DNA from: an uncultured Collinsella sp.
GTDB lineage: Bacteria > Actinomycetota > Coriobacteriia > Coriobacteriales > Coriobacteriaceae
Length of the DNA stretch: 47,708 nt
Direction: 5' to 3'
Assembly (NCBI GenBank): GCA_902496455.1
Contig: CABVAY010000014.1
Location: 1-47,708 of the forward strand
Below the pieces are notes generated by a model that saw nothing but the letters and a program-made list of their open reading frames with translations, was not told where the DNA came from and ran no database searches. The translations under genes were made by a program, and so were the position numbers. Of this stretch, positions 38,968 through 46,648 are shown piece after piece. The first letter of the stretch is position 1. The number at the start of each line of letters is the position of its first letter.

Positions 38968-39250
38968 GGACGACACCCGCCGTGGTCTCGTATGCCTGCT
39001 GGGCCGTTGCCACAGCGCCGTCCATCGTGGGGATTACCCACGCCCACAGGACGATGAGGAAGATGATTGTGGCGGCTAGGAAGCCGACCAAAACGCCAGC
39101 CTTGAACTGGGAGGCGTCCTGCATCTCCTTCGCGGTGGGACGGGGCTTGCGCTCGAATGGTATGATGGTCGAAGCATCGTTCTCGATGCGGTTCATGCGG
39201 GCGCTCGGAGTGTGGTAGCTGGGGGCGCTCGCTTTCTTTTTGCTTTGCAT
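38960..39250 (-). CDS. Single-pass membrane protein
   Basis: 96 aa from MQSKKKASAPSYHTPSARMN. A cytosolic basic N-terminus, then one transmembrane helix (AGVLVGFLAATIIFLIVLWA, about 57-78) and a short tail. AAAGGAG lies 8 nt before the ATG. Role unknown. Confidence 0.65.
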   Translation of the reverse strand: MQSKKKASAPSYHTPSARMNRIENDASTIIPFERKPRPTAKEMQDASQFKAGVLVGFLAATIIFLIVLWAWVIPTMDGAVATAQQAYETTAGVVHA

Positions 39251-39306
39251 TTCGTGCTCCTTTCTGATGTTTCCGCAGGTCATAGCACGTGTGGCTTTTG
39301 GTGTGC

Positions 39307-39660
39307 CTATTTTTGCTTTTTCTTGGCGCGGCTCTTTGCGCTGTAGTAGCGCTGTCGCTCCTGGTTGTTCCTCTTCTCCCTAACCGTCTCCTCTCGCATG
39401 GCGTTGGCCTGCTCGGCTAGGTCGGACATGTGAAGTTCCTTCGTGCACTCGATGCACCAGCCGTTGATCCGGTTCAGGGGACGGAATGTCCATCTGCCGC
39501 AGTTTGGGCACTGGCTCCGCTTGCGGAGTGAGAGTCCGCAGTGTTGCGCTTGCCACTTAACCGAGTCTTCCGAACGTCCCAGCGCCTTGGCTATCGCTTT
39601 AGCGCCTTCGCCCGCGTGCTCTTCGAGGTACTTGAGTTCACGTGTCGACCACTGCCTCAT
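39307..39660 (-). CDS. DNA-binding protein with HTH and zinc knuckle
   Basis: 117 aa from MRQWSTRELKYLEEHAGEGA. WSTRELKYLEEHAGEGAKAI, then LGRSEDSVKWQAQHCGLSLR is a SANT/Myb-like helix-turn-helix, followed by CPNCGRW and CIEC forming a zinc knuckle. Likely an early regulator. ATGA overlap with the 46-aa gene upstream. Confidence 0.7.
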   Translation of the reverse strand: MRQWSTRELKYLEEHAGEGAKAIAKALGRSEDSVKWQAQHCGLSLRKRSQCPNCGRWTFRPLNRINGWCIECTKELHMSDLAEQANAMREETVREKRNNQERQRYYSAKSRAKKKQK

Positions 39661-39797
39661 CGCGCCTGCTTCTCGCCTTTCTGCTCGCTTTCCCGGTACG
39701 CCTTGACCAGCACGTCGCACATGTGGTCGAATGCCAGCTCGCGCGGCGTTTTGGGCTTTTCTGCCTGCTGCTTGGTGGGCGTCTGCTGTTCGGCCAT
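39657..39797 (-). CDS. 46-aa early protein
   Basis: MAEQQTPTKQQAEKPKTPRE, then LAFDHMCDVLVKAYRESEQK. Its stop overlaps the next ATG (ATGA) and its start abuts the Cro-like gene's stop. A small charged protein, second in the leftward early operon. Unknown. Confidence 0.65.
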   Translation of the reverse strand: MAEQQTPTKQQAEKPKTPRELAFDHMCDVLVKAYRESEQKGEKQAR

Positions 39798-40004
39798 TTA
39801 GGCCCCCGTCCTGTTCTCCGTAAGTCCAAGCAGGTAGTCTGCGGAGCAATGGAAAATCTTCGTCATGGCTACGAGCTTCGAGCCGGGGATTTCACCGCCA
39901 CTTTCGTAGCTAGCAACAGTGGCGCGGCTTTTGAGTCCGAGCTTCGTTGCCAAATCTTCTTGGCTAAGACCGATTCGAACTCGCTCGCTTGCGATCGGGT
40001 TCAT
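39798..40004 (-). CDS. Cro-like XRE regulator
   Basis: 68 aa from MNPIASERVRIGLSQEDLAT. Helix-turn-helix at SQEDLATKLGLKSRATVASY, then KLVAMTKIFHCSADYLLGLT. First gene of the leftward early operon and divergent from the repressor at 40138, hence Cro-like. AGGTG lies close to the ATG. Confidence 0.85.
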   Translation of the reverse strand: MNPIASERVRIGLSQEDLATKLGLKSRATVASYESGGEIPGSKLVAMTKIFHCSADYLLGLTENRTGA

Positions 40005-40137
40005 ATGCACCTCCATTTCACTATTTGTGAACTTCACAATTAGTGAATATAGAAGAACTTCTGACCTTTTGCAAGTAAGGAATTCACTATTTGTAAATTT
40101 TTTTGTACAATGTGCCTATAGAAGCAAGGAGGGCACA
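40005..40137. promoter_or_regulatory. Lysis-lysogeny switch with three operators
   Basis: Three related 15-mers: TTCACTATTTGTGAA (40017-40031), TTCACAATTAGTGAA (40033-40047) and TTCACTATTTGTAAA (40083-40097), with TTCAC/GTGAA half-sites. Leftward promoter: TTGCAA (40069-40074), 17-bp spacer, TATATT (minus strand, 40046-40051). The same TTGCAA palindrome could serve a rightward promoter with TGTAAA at 40092-40097, inside the third operator. Confidence 0.85.
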
Positions 40138-40362
40138 GTGGGCACGCAATTCCGTCTCAAGGAAACAAGACTCAAGTATGGGAAGAAGCAGCCCGAAGTG
40201 GCCGCTGTTCTCGGTATAGGTGTTCCCGCTTACTCGATGATGGAAAGCGGGCAACGCGAAATCAATGGATCAAAGCTCATAAAGCTTGCAAGGTATTACG
40301 AATGCTCCGTTGACGAACTATTGGGTACGGGGCCTTGGGATACTGGCGAACGGAAGGAATAA
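40138..40362 (+). CDS. Phage repressor, XRE family
   Basis: 74 aa from a GTG preceded by AAGGAGGG. RLKETRLKYGKKQPEVAAVL, then GVPAYSMMESGQREINGSKL is the helix-turn-helix, followed by ARYYECSVDELLG. No LexA-type protease domain, so induction would not use RecA-triggered self-cleavage of this protein. Divergent to the Cro-like gene and close to the three operators. Confidence 0.85.
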   Translation: MGTQFRLKETRLKYGKKQPEVAAVLGIGVPAYSMMESGQREINGSKLIKLARYYECSVDELLGTGPWDTGERKE

Positions 40363-40365
40363 CAC

Positions 40366-40647
40366 ATGGGAATGTTCAACAAAAGCGCCGCTAAGAAGAT
40401 GGCTAGCGATGCGGACGAGTTCATCGTGAGCGACGGGAAGGTTCACGCCCTCGTGTTCCAGGTCGCGGGCAAGGCCATGTATTCGACCGCCACGCAGCTT
40501 GAGGACAAGGTTACCGAGCGCATCGACGGAACGCTGTCGCGCATCCAGGACAAAGGTTGTCAAGTCGTCGATGTCAAGATGGCCGTCAGCGCCAACACGC
40601 GCGACAGCGACATGATGCTGTACTCGTTTACCGTCTTATATAGGTAA
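40366..40647 (+). CDS. Lysogeny-operon protein, unknown
   Basis: 93 aa: MGMFNKSAAKKMASDADEFI, then beta-rich QVVDVKMAVSANTRDSDMML. GGAAGGA precedes the ATG, 3 bases after the repressor. It is likely expressed in lysogens with the repressor. No family recognised; candidates include a superinfection or excision factor, purely by position. Confidence 0.6.
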   Translation: MGMFNKSAAKKMASDADEFIVSDGKVHALVFQVAGKAMYSTATQLEDKVTERIDGTLSRIQDKGCQVVDVKMAVSANTRDSDMMLYSFTVLYR

Positions 40648-40653
40648 AGAAAA

Positions 40654-40699
40654 AAAGCCCCACGGGGTCACAGCGTTGCAGCGCTACCCGTGGGGCTTT
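40654..40699. terminator. Bidirectional terminator between lysogeny operon and integrase
   Basis: A 13-bp perfect stem (AAAGCCCCACGGG/CCCGTGGGGCTTT) encloses a 20-base loop with its own AGCG/CGCT pairing. It has A-rich and T-containing flanks. The integrase would then need its own promoter or read-through. Confidence 0.8.
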
Positions 40700-40733
40700 C
40701 CACAGAACCTCTGAAAGGAGGCCGTTTCATATT

Positions 40734-42173
40734 ATGCCAAAAACAGCGGTGATATACGCCCGCTTTTCATGCAACAAGCAGCGCGAGGCCTCGATAGACG
40801 ACCAGCTGCGCGTGTGCCGCGACTGGTGCAAACGCGAGGGCTATGCCATCGCCGCCGAGTACTGCGACTACGCCATATCGGGCCGCACCGACGACCGCCC
40901 CGAGTTCCAGCGCATGATAGCCAACGCGGGCGAATCCGACATAGTACTTGTGTACATGATGGATCGCTTCTCCCGTGGGGAGTACGACGCGCCCATATAC
41001 AAGCGCGAGCTTGCCCAGCACGGCGTGAAGCTCGTCTCGGCGCTTGAACAGATACCAGATTCGCCCGAGGGCATCATTTACGAGAAGCTGCTTGAGGGCC
41101 TTGCGGCATGCGAGTCGAAGAAGACCGCGATCCGCACGAGGCGCGGCATGGAGGGCAACGCGCTCAAGTGCAAGACCAACGGCGTGCGCGTGTTCGGCTA
41201 CGCCAGCAACGAGGCCGACGAGTACGTGATCGACGAGGACGAGGCCGCTTTCGTGCGCGAGGCGTTCAAGCGGCGCATAGCAAAGGAGACCACCAACTCG
41301 ATAGCACGCGACTTCGCGGCACGTGGGGTCAAGACCTCGCAGGGAAACCCGTGCGGCTACTCGATGGTCGAGCGGATGGTGAAGAACCGGAAGTACACGG
41401 GGCGCTACGAGTGGGGCGGCGTTGTCAAAGAGGGCGGCATGCCCGCGATCATCGACGAGGTGACGTTCATGGAGGCACAGGGCATACGCGCGGCCAAGGA
41501 GCGCAGCGCGGAGAGCTGGGGCGACTTCGCCCTTTCTGGCAAGGCGATCTGCGCGGGCTGCGGGCGCAACCTGCAAGGCGTGAGCGGGCGCGGGCGCGGC
41601 AACCGCAAGTACGAGTACTACCGCTGCCACGACGGATGCGTTAAGCCCGTCAGGCGCGAGGAGCTTGAGGGCGAGATCGTCAAGGCGCTGCGGGCTCTTC
41701 TGCAAGACCGCGAGGAGGCCTTGAGGATAGCCCGCATGGTGGCGGAAAGCTCGGACGGGGCAGAGGTGGCGGCGAGGCGCAAGCAGGCCGCCCAATCGCT
41801 CTCGGCCGCCGAGCGCGGCCTGAAGAACATCCTGAACGCCATCGAACAGGGCATAATCGCCCCGGGCGCGAAGGAGCGCATAGCGGAGCTTGAGCATCAG
41901 CGCGACCGCGCCAAGCTCGACCTTGAGGCGATCAGGGACGATCAGATAGACCCCGAGCGGCTGGCCGACTTCCTGCAATGCGGCTCCGCCCTGGACGACG
42001 CGACTCTATTGAAGGCGTTCGTATACCAGGCGAGCGTGAGCGACGAAGAGTGCATAGTGACGCTGAACTACGACGTGGAAAACAACGAACCCGCCAGACT
42101 TGACATCCAGCGGGTTCGTACAAAATGCAAATGGTGCCCCCAGCGGGATTCGAACCCGCGATATCCACCTTGA
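40734..42173 (+). CDS. int: Large serine integrase
   Basis: 479 aa. N-terminal resolvase domain (AVIYARFSCNKQREASIDDQ) with nucleophile Ser12; then a recombinase domain, a zinc ribbon (CAGC near 272, CHDGC near 298) and a coiled coil (about 340-400, ERGLKNILNAIEQG). It catalyses attP x attB recombination. The last 13 residues (WCPQRDSNPRYPP) come from antisense tRNA-Glu sequence, so the ORF crosses attR. In the excised circle the frame would run 25 codons past C468, into 139-216, ending RIPRAA, giving 493 aa. AAAGGAGG is upstream with a long spacer (12 nt). Confidence 0.92.
   Translation: MPKTAVIYARFSCNKQREASIDDQLRVCRDWCKREGYAIAAEYCDYAISGRTDDRPEFQRMIANAGESDIVLVYMMDRFSRGEYDAPIYKRELAQHGVKLVSALEQIPDSPEGIIYEKLLEGLAACESKKTAIRTRRGMEGNALKCKTNGVRVFGYASNEADEYVIDEDEAAFVREAFKRRIAKETTNSIARDFAARGVKTSQGNPCGYSMVERMVKNRKYTGRYEWGGVVKEGGMPAIIDEVTFMEAQGIRAAKERSAESWGDFALSGKAICAGCGRNLQGVSGRGRGNRKYEYYRCHDGCVKPVRREELEGEIVKALRALLQDREEALRIARMVAESSDGAEVAARRKQAAQSLSAAERGLKNILNAIEQGIIAPGAKERIAELEHQRDRAKLDLEAIRDDQIDPERLADFLQCGSALDDATLLKAFVYQASVSDEECIVTLNYDVENNEPARLDIQRVRTKCKWCPQRDSNPRYPP
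42085..42119 (-). terminator. Inverted repeat inside the int 3' end, possible replacement terminator
   Basis: ACGAACCCGC/GCGGGTTCGT, 10-bp perfect arms with a 15-base loop, followed on the minus strand by TTGTTTT. It lies 12 bases beyond the tRNA-Glu CCA end, where a terminator would be needed after integration. It could alternatively be an integrase-arm site. Confidence 0.5.
42128..42137. repeat. attR core
   Basis: CAAATGGTGC, identical to attL. It covers the CCA end, the discriminator and two acceptor bases of tRNA-Glu, and the codons K-W-C of the integrase. Confidence 0.8.
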
Positions 42174-42208
42174 AAGGGTGGCGTCCTTGGCCGCTAGACG
42201 ATGGGGAC
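42132..42208 (-). tRNA. tRNA-Glu (anticodon TTC)
   Basis: 77 nt including encoded CCA (74 nt without). Acceptor pairs GTCCCCA with TGGGGGC (one G-U), the anticodon loop is CTTTCAA and the T arm is GCGGGTTCGAATCCCGC. The gene is intact after integration since attR keeps its 3' end. A TATACT -10 lies 11 bases upstream of its 5' end. Confidence 0.97.
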
Positions 42209-42218
42209 AGCGGGAAAG

Positions 42219-42224
42219 AGTATA
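42219..42224 (-). promoter_or_regulatory. -10 box of the tRNA-Glu promoter
   Basis: TATACT on the minus strand, 11 bases before the tRNA 5' end, in a GCTATACT context with an A-rich stretch upstream. No good -35 was identified at 17 bp (TGTGAA or GTGAAC nearby). Confidence 0.6.
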
Positions 42225-42263
42225 GCAGACTTTTTTAGCCGTTCACATATCGTTGGCAAACTG

Positions 42264-42302
42264 AAAAACCACCACAAAGGTGCCTGTCCCCTTTGTGGTG
42301 GT
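42264..42302 (-). terminator. Terminator of the MurT-GatD gene
   Basis: A 13-bp perfect stem (ACCACCACAAAGG/CCTTTGTGGTGGT) with a short loop, followed by TTTTTC on the minus strand, 7 bases after the MurT-GatD stop. Confidence 0.9.
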
Positions 42303-42308
42303 GAGGTG

Positions 42309-44483
42309 CTAGGGGAGGAGCTTCATGGCGGCGTCGTGGGCGGCGTGCTCGTAGGTGTCGTCGAGGGGCTTGAGCGGCAGCAGGGCGGCGGCCTGTGCAT
42401 CGCCACGGCGCTCGAGGGCATGGGCGATCAACCAGTCGGTGAGCTCGGGGTTCTTGGGCAGCGCCGGGCCATGCAGGTACGTGCCGATGACGCCCTTGTA
42501 GATCAGGCCCTCAAAGCCATCGTCGCCGTTGTTGCCGGTGCCCGTGACGACGGACGTTCCGAGCGGCGTGGCATCGGCGTCCAAAAGCGTGCGGCCGCCA
42601 TGGTTCTCGAATCCCACAAAGGGCTCAGGTGCCAGGTCGGTTTTGACGGCTACGTTGCCGATCAGGCGGTCGGAGCCGCGTACGGTTTCGGCGGCAATGA
42701 CCCCCAGACCCTCAATGCGATCCTCGCCCATATAGTACGAACGGCCGAGCAGCTGATAGCTGCCACAGATGGCGAGCAGCGAGCCGCCATCCTCAACATA
42801 GGATGCGACCTTGTCTTTTTGGGCGAGCAGCTCGTGTGCCACGGCTAGCTGGTCGCGGTCGGAGCCGCCACCCATCATGACGATATCGGCATCGGTGAGA
42901 TCGAGTGACTCGCCCATACGGACCTCGTCCACGCGAACGGGGATGCCGCGCCAGGCGCAGCGACGCTCGAGGGCGATAACGTTGCCGCCGTCGCCGTAGA
43001 GGTTGAGGGCATCGGGGTACAGGTAGACGATGCGCAGCGGGCGCGAAAGCTCGACTGGCGCGATGCCGACGGGGACGGCACTGCCATCGGCACACGTTGC
43101 AGCGCGGGCAGCAACCGTGGCTGCATCGGCACCCTTCAGCCCATCGAGTTCTTTGACCAGCGGCGGGAAGGCCGTGTAGTTGGCGACGGCATAGAAAGTG
43201 TCGCCTGCGGCTTCATCCGCAACGGCGCCAATTGCCTGCGCGACGTCCGAGATAATCGCGGCATCGATGCCGGCGTACTTGAGGCGTACCTGCATGTCGT
43301 GCGCACGCGTGCCTCCGGCAAAGGCGACAAGACCCGGTGTGTCGGCGATGCGCTCGAAGTCGACGTCGTAGATCCACGAGACATCGTGGCCGTCGGCGTC
43401 GTTGTCGTTCAGGAAGAAGGCGCAGAGCCTGCCGCCTGCCGTTTTAATGGACTGGATCTGGCGATCGAAGCCCACGGGATTCTTAGCCAGGTTTGCCTCG
43501 ACGGTACGGCCGGCGATCTCCCAGCGGCCCATACGTCCGCCGGCGGGGACGTAGGCATCGAGCGTAGGCTGTAGAAACGCCGTGTCCACGCCCAACTCGC
43601 GTGCGGCAAAGAAGGCGGCGGCAACGTTATAGACCATGTACAGACCGTTGTAGCGTGTGGCGATGTGTACGGCAGCCGCGTCGGGCGCAGATCCAAAGAC
43701 CAGGTCGAAGCCGTAGCCGTCGCAGCCGAGCTTCACGCCCGTCACACGGCGGACCAGTGCGGGGCGTGCCCAACCGCACGAGGGGCAATGGTATGCGCCA
43801 AGCTGGCCGTATTGCACGTAGTCATACTCCAGCGGCGCGTTACACTGTGAGCAAAAGCGCGAGTCGCTAATACGGTCGGACTCGGTGTTGGTGGCGCCGT
43901 CGATGCCAAAGGCGATGCTTGCATTGGGAACGCGTGCGGCGATCGCGGCACACAGCGGGTCGTCTGCGTTGTAGATGAGCGTTGTTGCCGGCGAAAGCTC
44001 CAACGCATGGGCGATGACCTCCTGGGTGTGATCGATCTCGCCATAGCGATCTAGCTGGTCGCGGAACAGGTTGAGCAGCACGAAGTACGTCGGCTTGAGC
44101 TTGGGCAGAACGCGTACGGTGTAAAGCTCATCGCACTCAAAAACGCCCACGCGCTTGCCACCGGCTCGCTTGAGGCCGCTGCGCGCCTCGAGCAGTGCGC
44201 CCACCACGCCCGGCTCCATGTTGTTGCCGGCGCGGTTGCATACCACGGTGGCGCCGCTGGCGGCAACGGCGTCGGCGATGAGGTTGGAGGTGGTGGTCTT
44301 GCCGTTGGTGCCGGTGATCACCACGCTGCGGTCGACAAGGGCAGCGAGGTCGCTCAGCAACTCGGGGTCGATCTTCATGGCGATGCGGCCGGGAAGCACG
44401 CCACCCTGGCGCTTAAGGACGGAGCGCAGCCCCCAGCGAGCGATATCGCTCGAGGTGCAGGCAAGAGATGAGCGGAGGTTCAT
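42309..44483 (-). CDS. MurT-GatD fusion, lipid II isoglutaminyl synthase
   Basis: 724 aa. MurT and GatD together amidate the alpha-carboxyl of the stem-peptide Glu in lipid II at the cytoplasmic membrane face. The N-terminal Mur ligase has the P-loop TGTNGKTT (57-64), a four-Cys ribbon (CSQC and CPSC, about 220-245) and a DUF1727 C-terminal part. From about 490 a class I glutamine amidotransferase follows: nucleophile C573 in ICGSYQLLG and H671 in YLHGP. In most Gram-positives these are two adjacent genes; here they are one ORF, so ammonia channelling would be intramolecular. Host gene, unrelated to the prophage. Confidence 0.9.
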   Translation of the reverse strand: MNLRSSLACTSSDIARWGLRSVLKRQGGVLPGRIAMKIDPELLSDLAALVDRSVVITGTNGKTTTSNLIADAVAASGATVVCNRAGNNMEPGVVGALLEARSGLKRAGGKRVGVFECDELYTVRVLPKLKPTYFVLLNLFRDQLDRYGEIDHTQEVIAHALELSPATTLIYNADDPLCAAIAARVPNASIAFGIDGATNTESDRISDSRFCSQCNAPLEYDYVQYGQLGAYHCPSCGWARPALVRRVTGVKLGCDGYGFDLVFGSAPDAAAVHIATRYNGLYMVYNVAAAFFAARELGVDTAFLQPTLDAYVPAGGRMGRWEIAGRTVEANLAKNPVGFDRQIQSIKTAGGRLCAFFLNDNDADGHDVSWIYDVDFERIADTPGLVAFAGGTRAHDMQVRLKYAGIDAAIISDVAQAIGAVADEAAGDTFYAVANYTAFPPLVKELDGLKGADAATVAARAATCADGSAVPVGIAPVELSRPLRIVYLYPDALNLYGDGGNVIALERRCAWRGIPVRVDEVRMGESLDLTDADIVMMGGGSDRDQLAVAHELLAQKDKVASYVEDGGSLLAICGSYQLLGRSYYMGEDRIEGLGVIAAETVRGSDRLIGNVAVKTDLAPEPFVGFENHGGRTLLDADATPLGTSVVTGTGNNGDDGFEGLIYKGVIGTYLHGPALPKNPELTDWLIAHALERRGDAQAAALLPLKPLDDTYEHAAHDAAMKLLP

Positions 44484-44528
44484 GAAACCGTTCCTAACGT
44501 AAACGACATGGTCGGGTCGAGTGCGTCA

Positions 44529-45572
44529 CTAAAAACCGTAGCGGCGCGCAAATTCCTGGGCAAGCTGCGACACGTCTTCGCAGGCATTGGCCCAGGGGGC
44601 AAAGTCGGGAGTGTCCGAGATAATACCGTCCGCTTCCCAAACGGCCTGGTGCGAAAGATCCCAGGGATCGTGTGGCTCGGGCCGGCAGGGAAGGTACGGT
44701 GTCTGGTACATGGGGTTCAGTAAGAAGAACGCACCGCCCTCGCAACGGTTGGCAAACTCACGCAGCGCGCGTGTCGCCGGGCGCATCTTGTTTGTTTTGA
44801 ACAGCAGAATCGTGCGGGCGAGCAGATACCAAGGAGAGTTCTCGAGCGCGTCAGCCCCGATCTCTTCCTCGAGCTGGTGGGCCAGGGCAAAAAAGCCGTC
44901 CTGGTCTTCCAGGCGAGCGAGGGCGAGCAACACGGTGCCTGCGGCTCGGGTGGGGTAGCCTTCCGCCTTAAGAACACGGCGGGCGTAGTTGGCGGCAGCA
45001 CGGTAGCGAGCGCTCGCCATGCACAGCTGCGAGATGGCCTCGAGTGTGTGAAGCCACCCGATAAGAGCCGGCTCGCTCACGGTGAGCTCTGCCGCCGTCA
45101 CACCGTCCGTCAAAACCTTATTGGCCCAGTAGTGCGGGGCTTCCATGTCGAACCCGGGCACGCTTTGCTGCAGGTAATCGGTTGTGGTCGCCTCGAGCTT
45201 CATCAGGTCGCCCAGGCAGGCGTCAACGGGCGTGTCAGCCAGGATGATGGCGAGCAGCTGGGCATCGAGGACATACGCATCGACGCGGACAATCTTGAGC
45301 AGCTCATCGCGCATGTCGTCGAACAGACGATTGCGCGTCTGCTCGAATTCCTCGTCGCTGCCCATGTCCTCGATGCGATGGAGCTCGTCGAGCAGGTGGC
45401 GATGAACACCGGCATAGGACAGCAGCGCCTGGGCATGCTCGGACTGCGCGTACTTTTGGGGATTCGCGCTAATGTCGTTATGGACAAGCTCGCGTGCTGC
45501 ATCGGTGAGCTCGGGGTGCGACGCAACGTAGGCGCGCTCCAGGTAGGCGGGGATGTAGACGCTCGGATCCAT
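44529..45572 (-). CDS. Host TPR-like protein 1
   Basis: 347 aa, almost entirely helical, with RAAANYARRVLKAEGYPTRA and TVLLALARLEDQDGFFALAH resembling TPR-type helix pairs. It overlaps the next gene's start region by one base and probably shares its operon. No enzymatic motif. Similar organisation to 45572-46648 suggests an old tandem duplication. Confidence 0.7.
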   Translation of the reverse strand: MDPSVYIPAYLERAYVASHPELTDAARELVHNDISANPQKYAQSEHAQALLSYAGVHRHLLDELHRIEDMGSDEEFEQTRNRLFDDMRDELLKIVRVDAYVLDAQLLAIILADTPVDACLGDLMKLEATTTDYLQQSVPGFDMEAPHYWANKVLTDGVTAAELTVSEPALIGWLHTLEAISQLCMASARYRAAANYARRVLKAEGYPTRAAGTVLLALARLEDQDGFFALAHQLEEEIGADALENSPWYLLARTILLFKTNKMRPATRALREFANRCEGGAFFLLNPMYQTPYLPCRPEPHDPWDLSHQAVWEADGIISDTPDFAPWANACEDVSQLAQEFARRYGF

Positions 45573-46648
45573 TAGAGGTCTCCTCCCTTAAACGGCAAAC
45601 CCTGCTCGGCCGCCCGCAGTATGCGCTCATCGATTTGGGAACGCACGATATCGTTGGTGGCGACCCAGGCGGCAAAGCTGGCGTTGTCGGGGGCGCCCAG
45701 GCCCTCCTGCAGTACCGGCGTCGCCTCGGATAGCGCAAGGACAAGCTCGTCGGTGGAGCCCGCACCCACGTTGACGCGGGCATAGACGCCATCGGGAAAC
45801 TCGGTTTGGAAGTAGAGCGCCTCGGCCGCGTGCGGACACGAGCGTGCAAGGATACGCAGGTAGTGCTCGGCGCCCTCGTAGTCCAGCTCGCGCCAGGCTG
45901 CGCTCATCAGTGCGATGAGCGTCCACGGGTCCAAGTCGCGCTCCGCATCTTTGGGGCGGCGGCGCAGCGGGGTATTCGCGAGGTACGGCACGGAGTGGAT
46001 AGAGCGAAAGCGCTTGAGCTCCTCGGCGGGGTATTCGAGCTTTGCCATGGCGAGCATCGCGGTGTGGCGGACACCAGCGGGGTCGTTGGGTGCAAAGTCC
46101 AGGCTGCGGTTTGCGGCTTCGAGCGACATGCGGTAGCGTCCGCTAATGAGGGCGCGCGATGCCAAGGCGGCAAGCCAGCGCAGATAGGGGCGGCGCGTAA
46201 GGTCGCCTGCGGCCTCGCGCTCGTAGGGGTCCTGCGCCGAAGCGATCTTGAGCGCCAGATCGTGCTCCACCTCGTCGCACTTGGACACCAGGTACTGCAC
46301 GTATTCCTCGTTGGATTCGGCGGTGAGTGCCGTCAGCATGCGCTGGGCATCCCAGTTGGCCGGATCGAGTGCGGCCGCCTCGCGGAGCATGTTCTCGGCA
46401 GCTGCCTCTTCCTGCTCTGCCTGGGCATCGTCGGGGATAAAGGGAATGCGGTAGTCGACGGCCTCGACCACCTTGGCAATGAGGTGTCCGGCGCGGTCGC
46501 GGTCGTGCACGATGAGCGGTGCGGGGTCGCGGGTGAATTGTTCCATCAGACGCTCTACGGCGGCAGCGTCGGTGAGCGGGATATTGTCGCGGCGCAAGGC
46601 CTCAAGAACGAGGCGATGGCAATCCTCTTGAATGGGATCGAATGCCAT
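45572..46648 (-). CDS. Host TPR-like protein 2
   Basis: 358 aa, helical: RYRMSLEAANRSLDFAPNDP, then AGVRHTAMLAMAKLEYPAEE and later YEGAEHYLRILARSCPHAAE. The centre lines up in style with protein 1 (repeat, then an Ala-rich segment, then a Pro-rich turn). Probably paralogues working as a scaffold pair. First gene of the operon; an AAAGGAGG lies upstream of the ATG. Confidence 0.7.
   Translation of the reverse strand: MAFDPIQEDCHRLVLEALRRDNIPLTDAAAVERLMEQFTRDPAPLIVHDRDRAGHLIAKVVEAVDYRIPFIPDDAQAEQEEAAAENMLREAAALDPANWDAQRMLTALTAESNEEYVQYLVSKCDEVEHDLALKIASAQDPYEREAAGDLTRRPYLRWLAALASRALISGRYRMSLEAANRSLDFAPNDPAGVRHTAMLAMAKLEYPAEELKRFRSIHSVPYLANTPLRRRPKDAERDLDPWTLIALMSAAWRELDYEGAEHYLRILARSCPHAAEALYFQTEFPDGVYARVNVGAGSTDELVLALSEATPVLQEGLGAPDNASFAAWVATNDIVRSQIDERILRAAEQGLPFKGGDL

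Larger units (their letters stand above)
129..42137. mobile_element. Prophage, siphovirus-like, integrated at the 3' end of tRNA-Glu
   Basis: The boundaries are the two copies of the 10-bp direct repeat CAAATGGTGC. Between them lies a full temperate phage complement: integrase, divergent repressors, recombination and replication genes, terminase, portal, capsid, tail, DGR and lysis genes. Head and tail genes follow the usual siphovirus order with short gaps and ATGA overlaps. No capsid, tail or lysis gene looks broken, so the element may be inducible; that part is inference. Confidence 0.93.

Noticed and set aside
129..42208. CRISPR array, insertion sequence or transposase
   Set aside because: No regularly spaced repeats with unique spacers and no transposase were seen.
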